This document shows positions 1-8,917 of a DNA stretch of 10,098 nt, in pieces. The notes under the pieces are model-generated. The model saw only the letters and a program-made list of their open reading frames with translations. It was not told the DNA's origin and did not search any database. Location of the stretch: contig URMI01000019.1 of assembly GCA_900548845.1 (NCBI GenBank), forward strand, positions 1-10,098, written 5' to 3'. Source of the DNA: an uncultured Clostridia bacterium (GTDB lineage Bacteria; Bacillota; Clostridia; Christensenellales; Borkfalkiaceae). Position 1 is the first letter of the stretch. Every line of letters starts with the position of its first letter. The translations under genes were made by a program, and so were the position numbers.

Positions 1-974
1 TTCGAAATGACGGGCGAACCGCTTGCCCGTGCGGAGCGCGCGCCCCTTTCCGAAGAAGAGCTCAAAGCCTGCTTCCAAAAGACGGATACGCTGCCCTTTT
101 TTGTGGCCTTTGAACAAGTGGAAACGGAGGGGGCGTTCCTCCCGAAATCGGCGCTCAACGCGCTTCGGCGCGCCTTCTTTCAGGGGCTTGCAGACTTTCT
201 TGCGCCCGCAAGAGAGGCGCTTGCGCCCGTGGGCGGAACTGCCGCACTTTCCCCCGTGCCTTCCAACAAGACGGCGGTCATCGTCGAACAGTTAGAAGGG
301 CTCAAGGCGGACGTCCTCATCTATAAGCCGCGCGACTATGCCGCCATCGACCCTGCGGAAGTCCGAAAAGGGGAGGGGGAGAAGTTTTTGTATCTCCCGC
401 CCTTCTTCACGGCGGAGGACGAAAGAGCCCTTCTTCCCGCGCTTGCCTTTTTTGACGGCGTGTATGCGGAGGGCAGCTGGGGCGTGAAGTTCGCCGAAAA
501 ATATCAAAAGAAGCTGTTTGCGGGCACGGGCTTCAACCTCACCAACCGCTTTGCGGTCATGGGCGCAAAGGGGGCGGGAGCGGAGTATTTCGCCCTTTCC
601 AAGGAGCTTTCCGCGCGTGAACAGGGCGCGCTTGCCGCCGAGGGGGCGTTCGTTCTGACGCTCGGCAGCGTCAAGGTGATGGATCTTTGCTACTGCCCCT
701 TCGGGAGGGCGTGCAAAACGTGCGATAAACGCGGGGAGTACCGCCTCACCGACGAAGCGGGGCGGAGCTTTCCTCTCCGCCGCTACCGCACGGGGGGCAA
801 ATATTGCCGCTTTGAAGTTTACAACTGCGTGCCGCTTGCGGGATGCGACGTGGGGGCGGGGGCGCTTGCCGATGCCTCCTGCCGCACGGACGGGGAGTAT
901 CTTGTGAGCCGTGCGCATATGCCCGAAGGCGCACTTGACGGGGCGACAAAGGGGCATACGGAAAGGAGCATGCT

Positions 975-978
<4 letters not shown>
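1..978 (+). CDS. U32 family peptidase-like protein (DUF3656 type), 3' part only
   Basis: The frame is open to the left edge (Phe-Glu precede the first ATG at base 7), so this is the C-terminal ~325 residues of a longer protein; full-length DUF3656-type U32 proteins are usually around 700-800 residues. The visible part has a DUF3656-like segment containing F-L-P-K-S-A-L-N-A-L-R-R near bases 142-170. A barrel-like segment (YLPPFF, then GTGFNLTNR near 523-549) follows. A cysteine cluster, C-x-C-x5-C-x2-C, sits at about 688-723, with two more Cys near 808 and 826. Family knowledge: several U32 members are not proteases but act in RNA or ubiquinone hydroxylation, some with a cysteine-bound Fe-S cluster. 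The cysteines seen here would suit metal binding, but the substrate is unknown. The stop overlaps the mutS2 start (ATGA), which implies a shared transcript and translational coupling. Confidence 0.8.
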
Positions 979-3326
<2,348 letters not shown>

Positions 3327-3384
3327 GGAACTGCGGCATGGGAGCGGCGGCGTAAACACCGGGCGGCGCGGGCGGGCGCAAAGG

Positions 3385-3414
3385 GCATAACCGCTTTTGC
3401 CGCGCGCATACAAT
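3385..3414 (+). promoter_or_regulatory. Possible sporulation sigma-E-like promoter (weak call)
   Basis: CATACAAT at 3407-3414 fits the -10 consensus of sporulation sigma-E (CATACA-T), and GCATA at 3385-3389 fits the 5' part of its -35 box at an acceptable distance. A transcript would begin near 3421, on the GTG codon that is one of the two candidate starts of the next gene. That leaves no leader, so the match may be chance. Confidence 0.2.
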
Positions 3415-4122
3415 AGGAGCGTGAAAAAGCTCTCTCCGCGCGCCCTGACGGCGCTGTGCAACCTGGCGCTCGCTTTCATCGTGCTCGTCATCGGGGCGGT
3501 CTGTTTTCTGCCTTCCTCCGCCGCCGTCTCCGCGCCCGCTGGCAAGGTGTACGACCGCGGCACCAAGTCCGCCGTCTCCCTCACGATCAACGTCTATTGG
3601 GGGACGGACATCGTCGAAAAAATGCTCGATCTCTTTCGGGAGAGAGGGGTGCGCGTCACCTTCTTTGTGGGCGGCTGCTGGGCGGACGACAACGTGCCGA
3701 CGGTAAAACGCATGGCGGAGGAGGGGCACGAGGTGGGCTCGCACGGGTACTTTCACCGCGAGCACGACAAGCTCTCCCTCCGCGAGAATACGGAGGAGAT
3801 CGGAACGAGCGTCGAGTTTTTGTCGCTCGTGACGGGGAAGCAGATTTCCCTCTTTGCGCCGCCTTCGGGGGCGTATTCGGAAGATACCCTGCGCGCCGCC
3901 GAAAGTCTGGGCCTCAAGACCGTCCTCTGGAGCCGCGATACCATCGACTGGCGCGATAAAGACGTTGCGCTCTGCTATACGCGGGCGACGAAGGATGTCA
4001 AGGGCGGGGAGCTGATCCTGATGCACCCCATGGAGCACACCTTAAAGGCGCTTCCGAAAATGCTGCAATACTACGAAGAACAGGGGCTTGCGGTCATCCC
4101 CGCGGGGGAGAACATCGGCTGA
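3397..4122 (+). CDS. Membrane-anchored polysaccharide deacetylase-fold protein (YlxY/PdaB-like), degenerate active site
   Basis: NodB-homology protein of 241 residues from TTG 3397, or 233 from GTG 3421. A basic N-terminus and hydrophobic stretch (about 20-40) suggest a membrane anchor or uncleaved signal, placing the domain outside the cell. NodB landmarks: T-F-F-V at 88-91, H-G-Y-F-H (HxxxH metal pair) at 116-120, F-A-P-P-S-G at 153-158, D-T-I-D-W at 181-185 and I-L-M-H-P at 207-211. Motif 1, normally T-F-D-D-G with the catalytic and one metal Asp, is T-I-N-V-Y-W-G (63-69), and the motif 3 Arg is Ala. YlxY-type sporulation homologues also lack the motif 1 Asp pair, as I recall, so catalysis is doubtful. 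Start: TTG has AAAGGG 11 bases upstream; GTG has AGGAG only one base away, too close. The in-frame stop at 3388 excludes anything longer. Confidence 0.85.
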   Translation: MPRAYNRSVKKLSPRALTALCNLALAFIVLVIGAVCFLPSSAAVSAPAGKVYDRGTKSAVSLTINVYWGTDIVEKMLDLFRERGVRVTFFVGGCWADDNVPTVKRMAEEGHEVGSHGYFHREHDKLSLRENTEEIGTSVEFLSLVTGKQISLFAPPSGAYSEDTLRAAESLGLKTVLWSRDTIDWRDKDVALCYTRATKDVKGGELILMHPMEHTLKALPKMLQYYEEQGLAVIPAGENIG

Positions 4123-4175
4123 GCCCTGCGCCGTATGGCGGATAAAATTCACCAAGGAGAAGGATACTGAACGAT

Positions 4176-5414
4176 ATGGTAACGACAAAGACACTTCCAA
4201 ACGGCGTGCGCGTCATCACCAAGCGCATGGAGGGGCTGCTGTCCGTCACGATGGGCGTGCTCGTGGGTACGGGCGCCGCCTTCGAACGGGACGAGGAGGA
4301 CGGCATCTCCCACTTCATCGAACATATGCAGTTCAAGGGCACGGAAAAATTCACCGCCTTTGAACTTTCCGACGCCTTCGATGCGATCGGCGCGCAGGTG
4401 AACGCCTTCACGGGGAAAGACCTCACCTGCTACTACGCAAAGTCGACGAGCGATCACGCAAAAGAGGCGTTTTCGCTTTTAAGCGAGCTCTTTCTGCGCT
4501 CCACCTTCCCCGAAGACGAGATGGCGCGTGAGAAGGGCGTCGTGATCGAAGAGATCGGCATGGACGAAGATTCGCCCGAAGACTTGTGCCTCGATCTTCT
4601 CTCGCGGGCGGCGTTCGGGAACGACAACTACGGGCGCAACATCCTGGGCCCTCAAAAAAACGTGGAGGACTTCACGCGGGAGCAGCTCTTTGCCTATAAA
4701 AAGGAGCGCTACTGCCCCGAAAACATCGTCATCTCCTTTGCGGGCAACATCGAGCCCGCCTTTGCCGAGGAATTGGCGGAACGGGAGTTCGGCGCGCTTG
4801 CGGGCGAGAAGTTTGTAGAGCGCGAAAAGCGCATCGTCCGCCGCACGGAGAGCATCTTCCGCAAAAAGTCCATCGAGCAGGCGCACTTTGCCTTCGGCTT
4901 CCCCACCGTTTCGCGCGACAGCGAGGACCTTTCCGCCGTGCAGGTGATGAACGCCATTTTGGGCGGCGGGATGAGCTCGCGCCTCTTTAAGAGGGTGCGC
5001 GAAGAGCTGGGGCTTGCCTATTCCGTCTATTCCTACACCTCTCACTACAAGGAGACGGGCATGCTCACCGTGTATGCGGGCGTCAACCCCAAGAAGGCGG
5101 AAGACGCCGCAAAGGCGGTTTCCGCCGTCCTTGCCGAGTTCAAAGAGAAGGGCGTCACCGAGGAAGAATTTCTGCGCGGGCGCGAGACGCTCAAAGCGAG
5201 CAGCATCTTCTCGCAGGAGAACACCTCGTCGCAGATGCTCGTCTACGGCAAGCAGCTTCTTTACAAGAACGAGGTGTATGACTTCGAGCAGCGCATGGCG
5301 GAAATTTCCGCGCTCACCCGCGAGGACATCCTGCGCGTCATTGCGGAAAATCTCGATTTCTCCGCCGCCGCTTCGGCGTGCGTGGGCAACCTCAAAGCCC
5401 CTCTTACCCTGTGA
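4176..5414 (+). CDS. M16 family zinc metallopeptidase (YmxG/processing-peptidase-like)
   Basis: 412 residues, the usual size of a single-chain M16B protein (two homologous halves). The inverted zinc motif H-F-I-E-H is at 46-50, and the third ligand Glu lies in V-V-I-E-E-I (E125/E126), at about the expected distance. The second half carries G-G-G-M-S-S-R-L-F (around 270) followed by L-G-L-A-Y-S-V-Y, the conserved R/Y substrate-binding region. Catalytic residues are intact, so an active endopeptidase acting on small or unfolded peptides is likely. No signal peptide is seen, so it is probably cytoplasmic. Bacillus relatives (YmxG/MlpA) are encoded near polysaccharide deacetylase YlxY, which matches the order here. 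The start at ATG 4176 has AAGGAGAAGG at 4154-4163, a rather long gap; an in-frame CTG at 4167 would be better spaced but is a rarer start. Confidence 0.93.
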   Translation: MVTTKTLPNGVRVITKRMEGLLSVTMGVLVGTGAAFERDEEDGISHFIEHMQFKGTEKFTAFELSDAFDAIGAQVNAFTGKDLTCYYAKSTSDHAKEAFSLLSELFLRSTFPEDEMAREKGVVIEEIGMDEDSPEDLCLDLLSRAAFGNDNYGRNILGPQKNVEDFTREQLFAYKKERYCPENIVISFAGNIEPAFAEELAEREFGALAGEKFVEREKRIVRRTESIFRKKSIEQAHFAFGFPTVSRDSEDLSAVQVMNAILGGGMSSRLFKRVREELGLAYSVYSYTSHYKETGMLTVYAGVNPKKAEDAAKAVSAVLAEFKEKGVTEEEFLRGRETLKASSIFSQENTSSQMLVYGKQLLYKNEVYDFEQRMAEISALTREDILRVIAENLDFSAAASACVGNLKAPLTL

Positions 5415-5938
5415 AAGCCGCCTTTTGCGAGGGCTTTGCGCCCGTCTTTGACGAAAACAGCCGTGTGCTCATTCTGGGGAGTTTCCCCTCCGTCAAGAGC
5501 CGCGCGCAGGGTTTTTACTACGGCAACCCGCAGAATGCGTTCTGGCGCACGCTCGGGGCGTTCTTTCACGAGGAGCCGCCGAAGGATGTGGAGGGCAGGC
5601 GGGCGTATGTCTTAAAGCACGGCGCGGCGCTGTGGGACGTCGTTTTGAGCTGCACCATCGAGGGCTCATCCGACGCTTCCATTCAGGGCGAAACGGTCGC
5701 AGACGTCGCTTCGCTCGTCAAAGGGAGCAGGATCCGCCGCATCCTCTGCAACGGCACGACGGCGTATCATTTGTTTCAAAGGCATTTCCCCGAACTTGTG
5801 CCCATCGCCAAAAAGCTCCCTTCGACGTCGCCTGCCAACCCGCGCTTTTGCGTGGAGCCGTGGTTCGAGGCGCTTTCCGAAGGGTTTTCGGGGGCGGGCG
5901 GTGAAGAAGCCCGCTCGGGCGCGGAGGAGAAGGAATGA
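5411..5938 (+). CDS. DNA-deoxyinosine (hypoxanthine) glycosylase, uracil-DNA glycosylase superfamily family 6
   Basis: 175 residues. The uracil-DNA glycosylase fold is shown by L-I-L-G-S-F-P-S at 20-27, the family 6 signature Y-Y-G-N-P-Q-N-x-F-W at 36-45, A-L-W-D-V at 73-77 and the second motif S-T-S-P-A-N at 138-143. Family 6 enzymes remove hypoxanthine, the product of adenine deamination, from DNA. The Asn of the G-N-P-Q-N segment is the expected catalytic region in this family. The start is GTG 5411, which overlaps the M16 stop as GTGA. No clear Shine-Dalgarno is visible, so translation is probably coupled to the upstream gene; a longer GTG at 5378 is possible but would overlap by 37 bases and adds no conserved sequence. 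The C-terminal 17 residues are low complexity (Gly/Ala/Glu). The next gene is another DNA glycosylase. Confidence 0.88.
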   Translation: MKAAFCEGFAPVFDENSRVLILGSFPSVKSRAQGFYYGNPQNAFWRTLGAFFHEEPPKDVEGRRAYVLKHGAALWDVVLSCTIEGSSDASIQGETVADVASLVKGSRIRRILCNGTTAYHLFQRHFPELVPIAKKLPSTSPANPRFCVEPWFEALSEGFSGAGGEEARSGAEEKE

Positions 5939-6636
5939 CGTACGAGGAAGTGCTCTCCCGCCTCTTTTCGGAGCGCGACGAGGGGTACCGGGAATTTTAT
6001 AAAAAGCTCTTGAAGAACGAGAACATCGAGGTCATCGGCGTGAGGATGCCCGTTTTGAGGCGGCTGGCGCGCGCGTGGAAGGGGGAGACGGAACGCTTTC
6101 TCGCCTTCCCCGACGAGTATTACGAGGTGACGTTTTTGAAGTTTTCCCTCTATGCGCTCTTGCCCTTTGAGCGGTTTTGCGAGGGGCTTCCGAACATGGT
6201 GGGGCTTCTCGATAATTGGGCGACGGTGGACGGCTTCCATGCCCCCTGCATCGCAACGCACAAAGAGGAGTTTCTGCCCTACATCCGCGCCTTTTCGCGC
6301 GACGGCAGGGAGTTCGTGGAGCGCTATGCCCTCGTCTCGCTCCTTCACGATTATGTGGAAGAGAAGTATCTGCCCGAAATTTTCGCGGCGCTCGAAGAAG
6401 CGGACGGGAGCCGCTATTATACGGGCATGGGCGCGGCATGGCTGATGGCGGAAGTGCTTGTAAAGCGTTACGAAGAAGGGCTTGCCTACCTCAAAGAGGG
6501 GCGGCTCATCCCCTTTGTGCACAACATGGCGATCCGGAAGGCGTGCGAGAGTTTCCGCCTCACGAAAGAGCAGAAAGAGGAGCTCAAATCGTTCAAAAAA
6601 GCAACGAATGGGGGCAAAATTCCCGAAAAGGGTTGA
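5935..6636 (+). CDS. AlkD-like DNA alkylation repair protein (HEAT-like repeats)
   Basis: 233 residues, the normal length for AlkD proteins, which are all-alpha HEAT-like repeat DNA glycosylases removing positively charged 3- and 7-alkylated purines. In Bacillus cereus AlkD the lesion pocket uses W109, D113 and W187. Here W95 and D99 in L-D-N-W-A-T-V-D have the same spacing, and W169 in G-A-A-W-L-M-A-E lies 74 residues after W95 (78 in AlkD), so the catalytic set looks intact. The start ATG overlaps the stop of the hypoxanthine glycosylase gene (ATGA), with AGGAG (5924-5928) six bases upstream. The pairing gives one transcript covering deamination and alkylation damage. The last codons and the stop overlap the acpP promoter. 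Subfamily assignment is by motif only. Confidence 0.85.
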   Translation: MTYEEVLSRLFSERDEGYREFYKKLLKNENIEVIGVRMPVLRRLARAWKGETERFLAFPDEYYEVTFLKFSLYALLPFERFCEGLPNMVGLLDNWATVDGFHAPCIATHKEEFLPYIRAFSRDGREFVERYALVSLLHDYVEEKYLPEIFAALEEADGSRYYTGMGAAWLMAEVLVKRYEEGLAYLKEGRLIPFVHNMAIRKACESFRLTKEQKEELKSFKKATNGGKIPEKG

Positions 6637-6661
6637 CAAACTCACATACTTGTTGTATGAT
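6633..6661 (+). promoter_or_regulatory. Strong sigma-A promoter for acpP
   Basis: TTGACA at 6633-6638, a 17-base spacer, then TATGAT at 6656-6661: a consensus -35 and a one-mismatch -10. Transcription should begin near 6668, leaving a leader of about 50 bases before the ACP start. The -35 box overlaps the TGA stop of the upstream AlkD-like gene. Confidence 0.9.
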
Positions 6662-6684
6662 AGTCACACAAAGTTATGACAGGC

Positions 6685-6698
6685 CGCCGCGTGCGGCG
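6685..6698 (+). promoter_or_regulatory. Leader hairpin upstream of acpP
   Basis: CGCCG (6685-6689) pairs with CGGCG (6694-6698) across a CGTG loop, ending six bases before the GGAGG ribosome site (6705-6709). It could stabilise the leader or set access to the ribosome site. It is too short for a known riboswitch and has no terminator T-run. The function is inferred only. Confidence 0.4.
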
Positions 6699-6717
6699 AC
6701 TTACGGAGGATATGACA

Positions 6718-6945
6718 ATGTTAGAGAAAGTTTGCAATATGCTCGGCGAGCAGCTGGGGATCCCTGCGGAGAGCATCCGCCCCGAGCAGGAGGTCGTCAA
6801 AGATCTCGGCGCCGATTCCCTCGACGTCGTGGAGCTCATGATGGCGCTCGAAGACGAGTACGGCATCACCCTTCCCGAGACCGATGTCGAAAACATTAAG
6901 ACGGTGCAGGATATCGTCGATATGATGAACAAGCTCCAGAAGTAA
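6718..6945 (+). CDS. acpP: Acyl carrier protein
   Basis: 75 residues, acidic, the normal ACP length. The phosphopantetheine site is G-A-D-S-L-D-V-V-E-L with Ser34 as the attachment residue; helix II (V-E-L-M-M-A-L-E-D-E) and I-T-L-P-E follow as in fatty-acid ACPs. It carries growing acyl chains in type II fatty-acid synthesis in the cytoplasm once a phosphopantetheinyl transferase has modified it; an Sfp-type transferase is encoded at 8918-9535. The start is ATG 6718: GGAGG at 6705-6709 lies 8 bases upstream, whereas ATG 6712 would be only 2 bases from it. The ATG at 6676 is in frame but lies in the leader. The gene has its own promoter and two terminators and is not beside fab, rnc or smc genes. 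A secondary-metabolite ACP is possible but less likely given the canonical sequence. Confidence 0.95.
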   Translation: MLEKVCNMLGEQLGIPAESIRPEQEVVKDLGADSLDVVELMMALEDEYGITLPETDVENIKTVQDIVDMMNKLQK

Positions 6946-6951
6946 AGGATG

Positions 6952-6985
6952 AGGACGCGGCTTTAGATCGCGTCCTTTCTTTTTT
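6952..6985 (+). terminator. Rho-independent terminator of acpP
   Basis: GGACGCG (6953-6959) pairs with CGCGTCC (6969-6975) across a 9-base loop, extended by one A-T pair, and is followed by TTTCTTTTTT (6976-6985). Confidence 0.9.
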
Positions 6986-7026
6986 GCCCCGCAGGCGGAG
7001 AAATTTCGCGGCGGGGCTTTTCTTTT
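6986..7026 (+). terminator. Second, tandem terminator after acpP
   Basis: GCCCCGC (6986-6992) pairs with GCGGGGC (7011-7017), followed by TTTTCTTTT (7018-7026). The loop is long (18 bases). It backs up the first terminator and insulates the next promoter from acpP transcription. Confidence 0.75.
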
Positions 7027-7037
7027 GGCGGCGGTTA

Positions 7038-7046
7038 TGGTATAAT
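7038..7046 (+). promoter_or_regulatory. Extended -10 promoter for the STAS/phosphatase-kinase operon
   Basis: TGG-TATAAT at 7038-7046 is an extended -10 element with a perfect hexamer. The sequence 17 bases upstream (around 7018-7023, inside the terminator T-run) is a poor -35. Transcription should begin near 7053, giving a leader of about 55 bases. Confidence 0.75.
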
Positions 7047-7064
7047 GGGAAAAATCGCACCAAA

Positions 7065-7084
7065 CGCCGCCTTAGGCTGCGGCG
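7065..7084 (+). promoter_or_regulatory. Leader hairpin upstream of the STAS gene
   Basis: CGCCGC (7065-7070) pairs with GCGGCG (7079-7084) over an 8-base loop, ending 10 bases before the AAGGAGG ribosome site (7095-7101). The same type of GC hairpin stands before acpP. Function is unknown. Confidence 0.4.
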
Positions 7085-7108
7085 GGAACTATATAAGGAG
7101 GACGAAGG

Positions 7109-7408
7109 ATGAAGATCGAAAAGACGGTAGACGGCACGGCGGCGATGCTCTCGCTCTCGGGGAGCCTCGACGCGATGACGGCAGAAGAGCTCGGGGCGGC
7201 GGTTTCTGCGCTGGGGGAGGTCACCGACCTTGTTTTAGACCTTCAGAAGCTCGAATACGTCTCCTCGGCGGGGCTGAGGCAGTTCGCGCTCGCCCAAAAG
7301 CGCATGGCGGCAAAGGGGGGCAGCTTTTCCCTCGTCCGCGTGCCCGAATTCGTCAAAGAAGTCCTTGCGATGACCGGGCTTGTCAACCATCTGGAGGTGC
7401 TCGGATGA
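7109..7408 (+). CDS. STAS-domain anti-sigma factor antagonist (RsbV/SpoIIAA-like)
   Basis: 99 residues, one STAS domain, cytoplasmic. The signature L-D-L-x-x-L-E-Y-V-S-S-A-G-L-R (about 43-57) contains the phosphorylatable serine; by alignment with SpoIIAA D-S-S-G, Ser53 is the likely site and Ser52 the alternative. In partner switching the unphosphorylated protein binds the RsbW-type kinase and frees that kinase's target. Phosphorylation by the kinase releases it, and a PP2C phosphatase restores it. Both activities are found in the protein encoded immediately downstream (4-base ATGA overlap), so this is its predicted substrate. The start has AAGGAGG at 7095-7101, 7 bases upstream. No sigma factor gene accompanies it, so the regulated output is not known. 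Confidence 0.9.
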   Translation: MKIEKTVDGTAAMLSLSGSLDAMTAEELGAAVSALGEVTDLVLDLQKLEYVSSAGLRQFALAQKRMAAKGGSFSLVRVPEFVKEVLAMTGLVNHLEVLG

Positions 7409-8916
7409 ACGCGAAGAAGCTCACCTTCCCCAAAATCTTAACGCTGCTCCTTGTCGGCTTTCTGGTCGTCGGCGCCATCTACGGCGTCGTGCGCTATCTC
7501 GTCCTCCTGCCCGAGGGCGCGGGCAACGACGTTGCGACGCTCCGCCGCGTCTTGTGGGAGGTCATCCCCGCGCTTGTGGTGCTCCTCGTCATGTACGGCG
7601 TGGCGCTCACCCTGTATTTCAACCGCATCCGCTCCTCCATCACCCGTGCGGCGCGCTCCATCGAACGGGCTGCGACGGAGGCAAAGAACCCTCAGATCGG
7701 CGGCGAATGGGCGCCCGTCGACAGCGCCGTCGAAAAACTTGCAAAGACGGTCAACGAGTCGGTGAAGAGCCGCGAAAACGCCATCGCCCTCGACGCGCGC
7801 AGGAAGGCGGAGGAGGGCATCGCCCGCGATATGGAGTCCGCCCTTGCGGCGACGTCGCTCCCCTGCGTGGAGCTCGATTTCAGCGGCGCGGGCGGGGCGG
7901 AGCGCTCTTCCCTCATCGCCGCGGACCTTTTCGACGGCTTCTATCTGGGCCGCCGCACCCTCTGCTTCATGACGGCGGATATCTGGGGCACGGGCTTTGC
8001 TGCGGCACGCTTTGCCGCCCGCGTCAAAGAACTCTTCCGCGACGCCGCGCACAGCTCGGATACGCTGGGGGAGGCCGTTCTGCGCCTCAACCGCGCGCTT
8101 TTGAACAACAACCCCGATTCTCTTGCGCTGACGGGCTTTTTCGCCGTCTTCATGCCGGGCACGGGGGAGCTGCGCTATGTGAACGCGGGCGCGCATCCGC
8201 CCGTCCTCGTGGGCAAGGAGCGCACCTTTCTCCGCGTGCAGCCCGGCTGCCCGCTCGGGCTTTACGAAGCGCCCGAACTCACCGAAGAATACCTCATCTT
8301 CAAGCCCGGCCGCTGCCTCGTCACCTATACGAACGGCGCGGTGGAAGCGCGGAATGCAAAGGGCGAAGCGTTCGGCTACGACCGCCTCTTCGACGCCGCG
8401 AAAGAGGGCTGGGAACGCTCTCTGGGCGCGGAACGCATCGTCTCCGCCGTCACCGAGGCGGTCAAGGGCTTTGCGGGCGCGCAGCTTTCCGACGACGTTT
8501 GCGTCTATGCCCTCTATTATCCCAACGGCATCCAGGCGGAGCTCAGCCCCAAGACGAGCGAACTCGAACGTCTGCGCGATACCATCCTCGACTGGCTCAA
8601 AGACGACCCCAGGAAGAACAAGATCTTTTTGGCGTGCGAGGAGATCTTCACCAACATCGTCAACCATTCGGGGGCGAGCTCCATCCACCTCAACTGCCAG
8701 GTGGAGGGCAACAGCTTCGTCGTGCGCTTCACGGACGACGGCGAACCCTTCAATCCCCTGCAGGTGCGCCCCGAGGGGGGATATTATTCGAGCAATTATG
8801 CCGAGGGCGGCATGGGCATGGCGATCATCCGTCAGATCGCGGGCGAGATCTTCTACCGCACGCAGGAGAACCGCAATGTGCTCACCATCCGCTTCCCCGT
8901 CATCAAGGTGAACTGA
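7405..8916 (+). CDS. Membrane PP2C (SpoIIE/RsbU-type) phosphatase fused to RsbW-like serine kinase domain
   Basis: 503 residues from ATG 7405, which overlaps the STAS stop. Two membrane helices (about 11-33 and 53-72) flank a short ~20-residue outside loop. A HAMP-like linker (about 72-125) follows, then a PP2C domain (about 150-370) and an HATPase domain (about 385-503). PP2C landmarks: D174 in A-A-D-L-F-D, D192 in A-D-I-W-G-T-G and D363-D364 in L-S-D-D-V. The usual T-D-G-x-x-E is T-N-G-A-V-E, with N310 where SpoIIE/RsbU have a metal-ligand Asp. Kinase landmarks: C-E-E-I-F-T-N (E413, N417), F-T-D-D-G-E-P-F (442-449) and G-G-M-G-M (468-472). One protein can thus in principle both phosphorylate and dephosphorylate the STAS partner. 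The small outer loop suggests sensing through the membrane or linker rather than a large ligand domain. A frame starting at 7045 is open but has no ribosome site and overlaps the whole STAS gene. Confidence 0.9.
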   Translation: MNAKKLTFPKILTLLLVGFLVVGAIYGVVRYLVLLPEGAGNDVATLRRVLWEVIPALVVLLVMYGVALTLYFNRIRSSITRAARSIERAATEAKNPQIGGEWAPVDSAVEKLAKTVNESVKSRENAIALDARRKAEEGIARDMESALAATSLPCVELDFSGAGGAERSSLIAADLFDGFYLGRRTLCFMTADIWGTGFAAARFAARVKELFRDAAHSSDTLGEAVLRLNRALLNNNPDSLALTGFFAVFMPGTGELRYVNAGAHPPVLVGKERTFLRVQPGCPLGLYEAPELTEEYLIFKPGRCLVTYTNGAVEARNAKGEAFGYDRLFDAAKEGWERSLGAERIVSAVTEAVKGFAGAQLSDDVCVYALYYPNGIQAELSPKTSELERLRDTILDWLKDDPRKNKIFLACEEIFTNIVNHSGASSIHLNCQVEGNSFVVRFTDDGEPFNPLQVRPEGGYYSSNYAEGGMGMAIIRQIAGEIFYRTQENRNVLTIRFPVIKVN

Positions 8917-8917
8917 A

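Noticed and set aside
4123..4175. Promoter before the M16 gene (TAAAAT near 4143)
   Set aside because: No acceptable -35 at the right distance; the 53-base gap is more simply explained by co-transcription with the deacetylase gene.
5776..6645. Minus-strand reading frame of 289 codons
   Set aside because: Antisense to the two glycosylase genes, with no recognisable motif; a shadow frame.
6676..6717. Upstream in-frame ATG codons at 6676 and 6712 as acpP starts
   Set aside because: 6676 has no ribosome site and is only a few bases from the transcription start; 6712 is 2 bases from GGAGG. The extension adds a basic segment foreign to ACPs.
7045..7404. An in-frame upstream extension of the phosphatase-kinase gene beginning at ATG 7045
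   Set aside because: It would lie on top of the -10 element and the whole STAS gene, lacks a ribosome site and encodes Arg/Gly-rich sequence typical of an out-of-frame reading; ATG 7405 with stop overlap fits far better.
7438..8688. Long minus-strand reading frame of 416 codons
   Set aside because: It mirrors the phosphatase-kinase codons, shows no recognisable domain and is expected from GC-rich codon use on the opposite strand.
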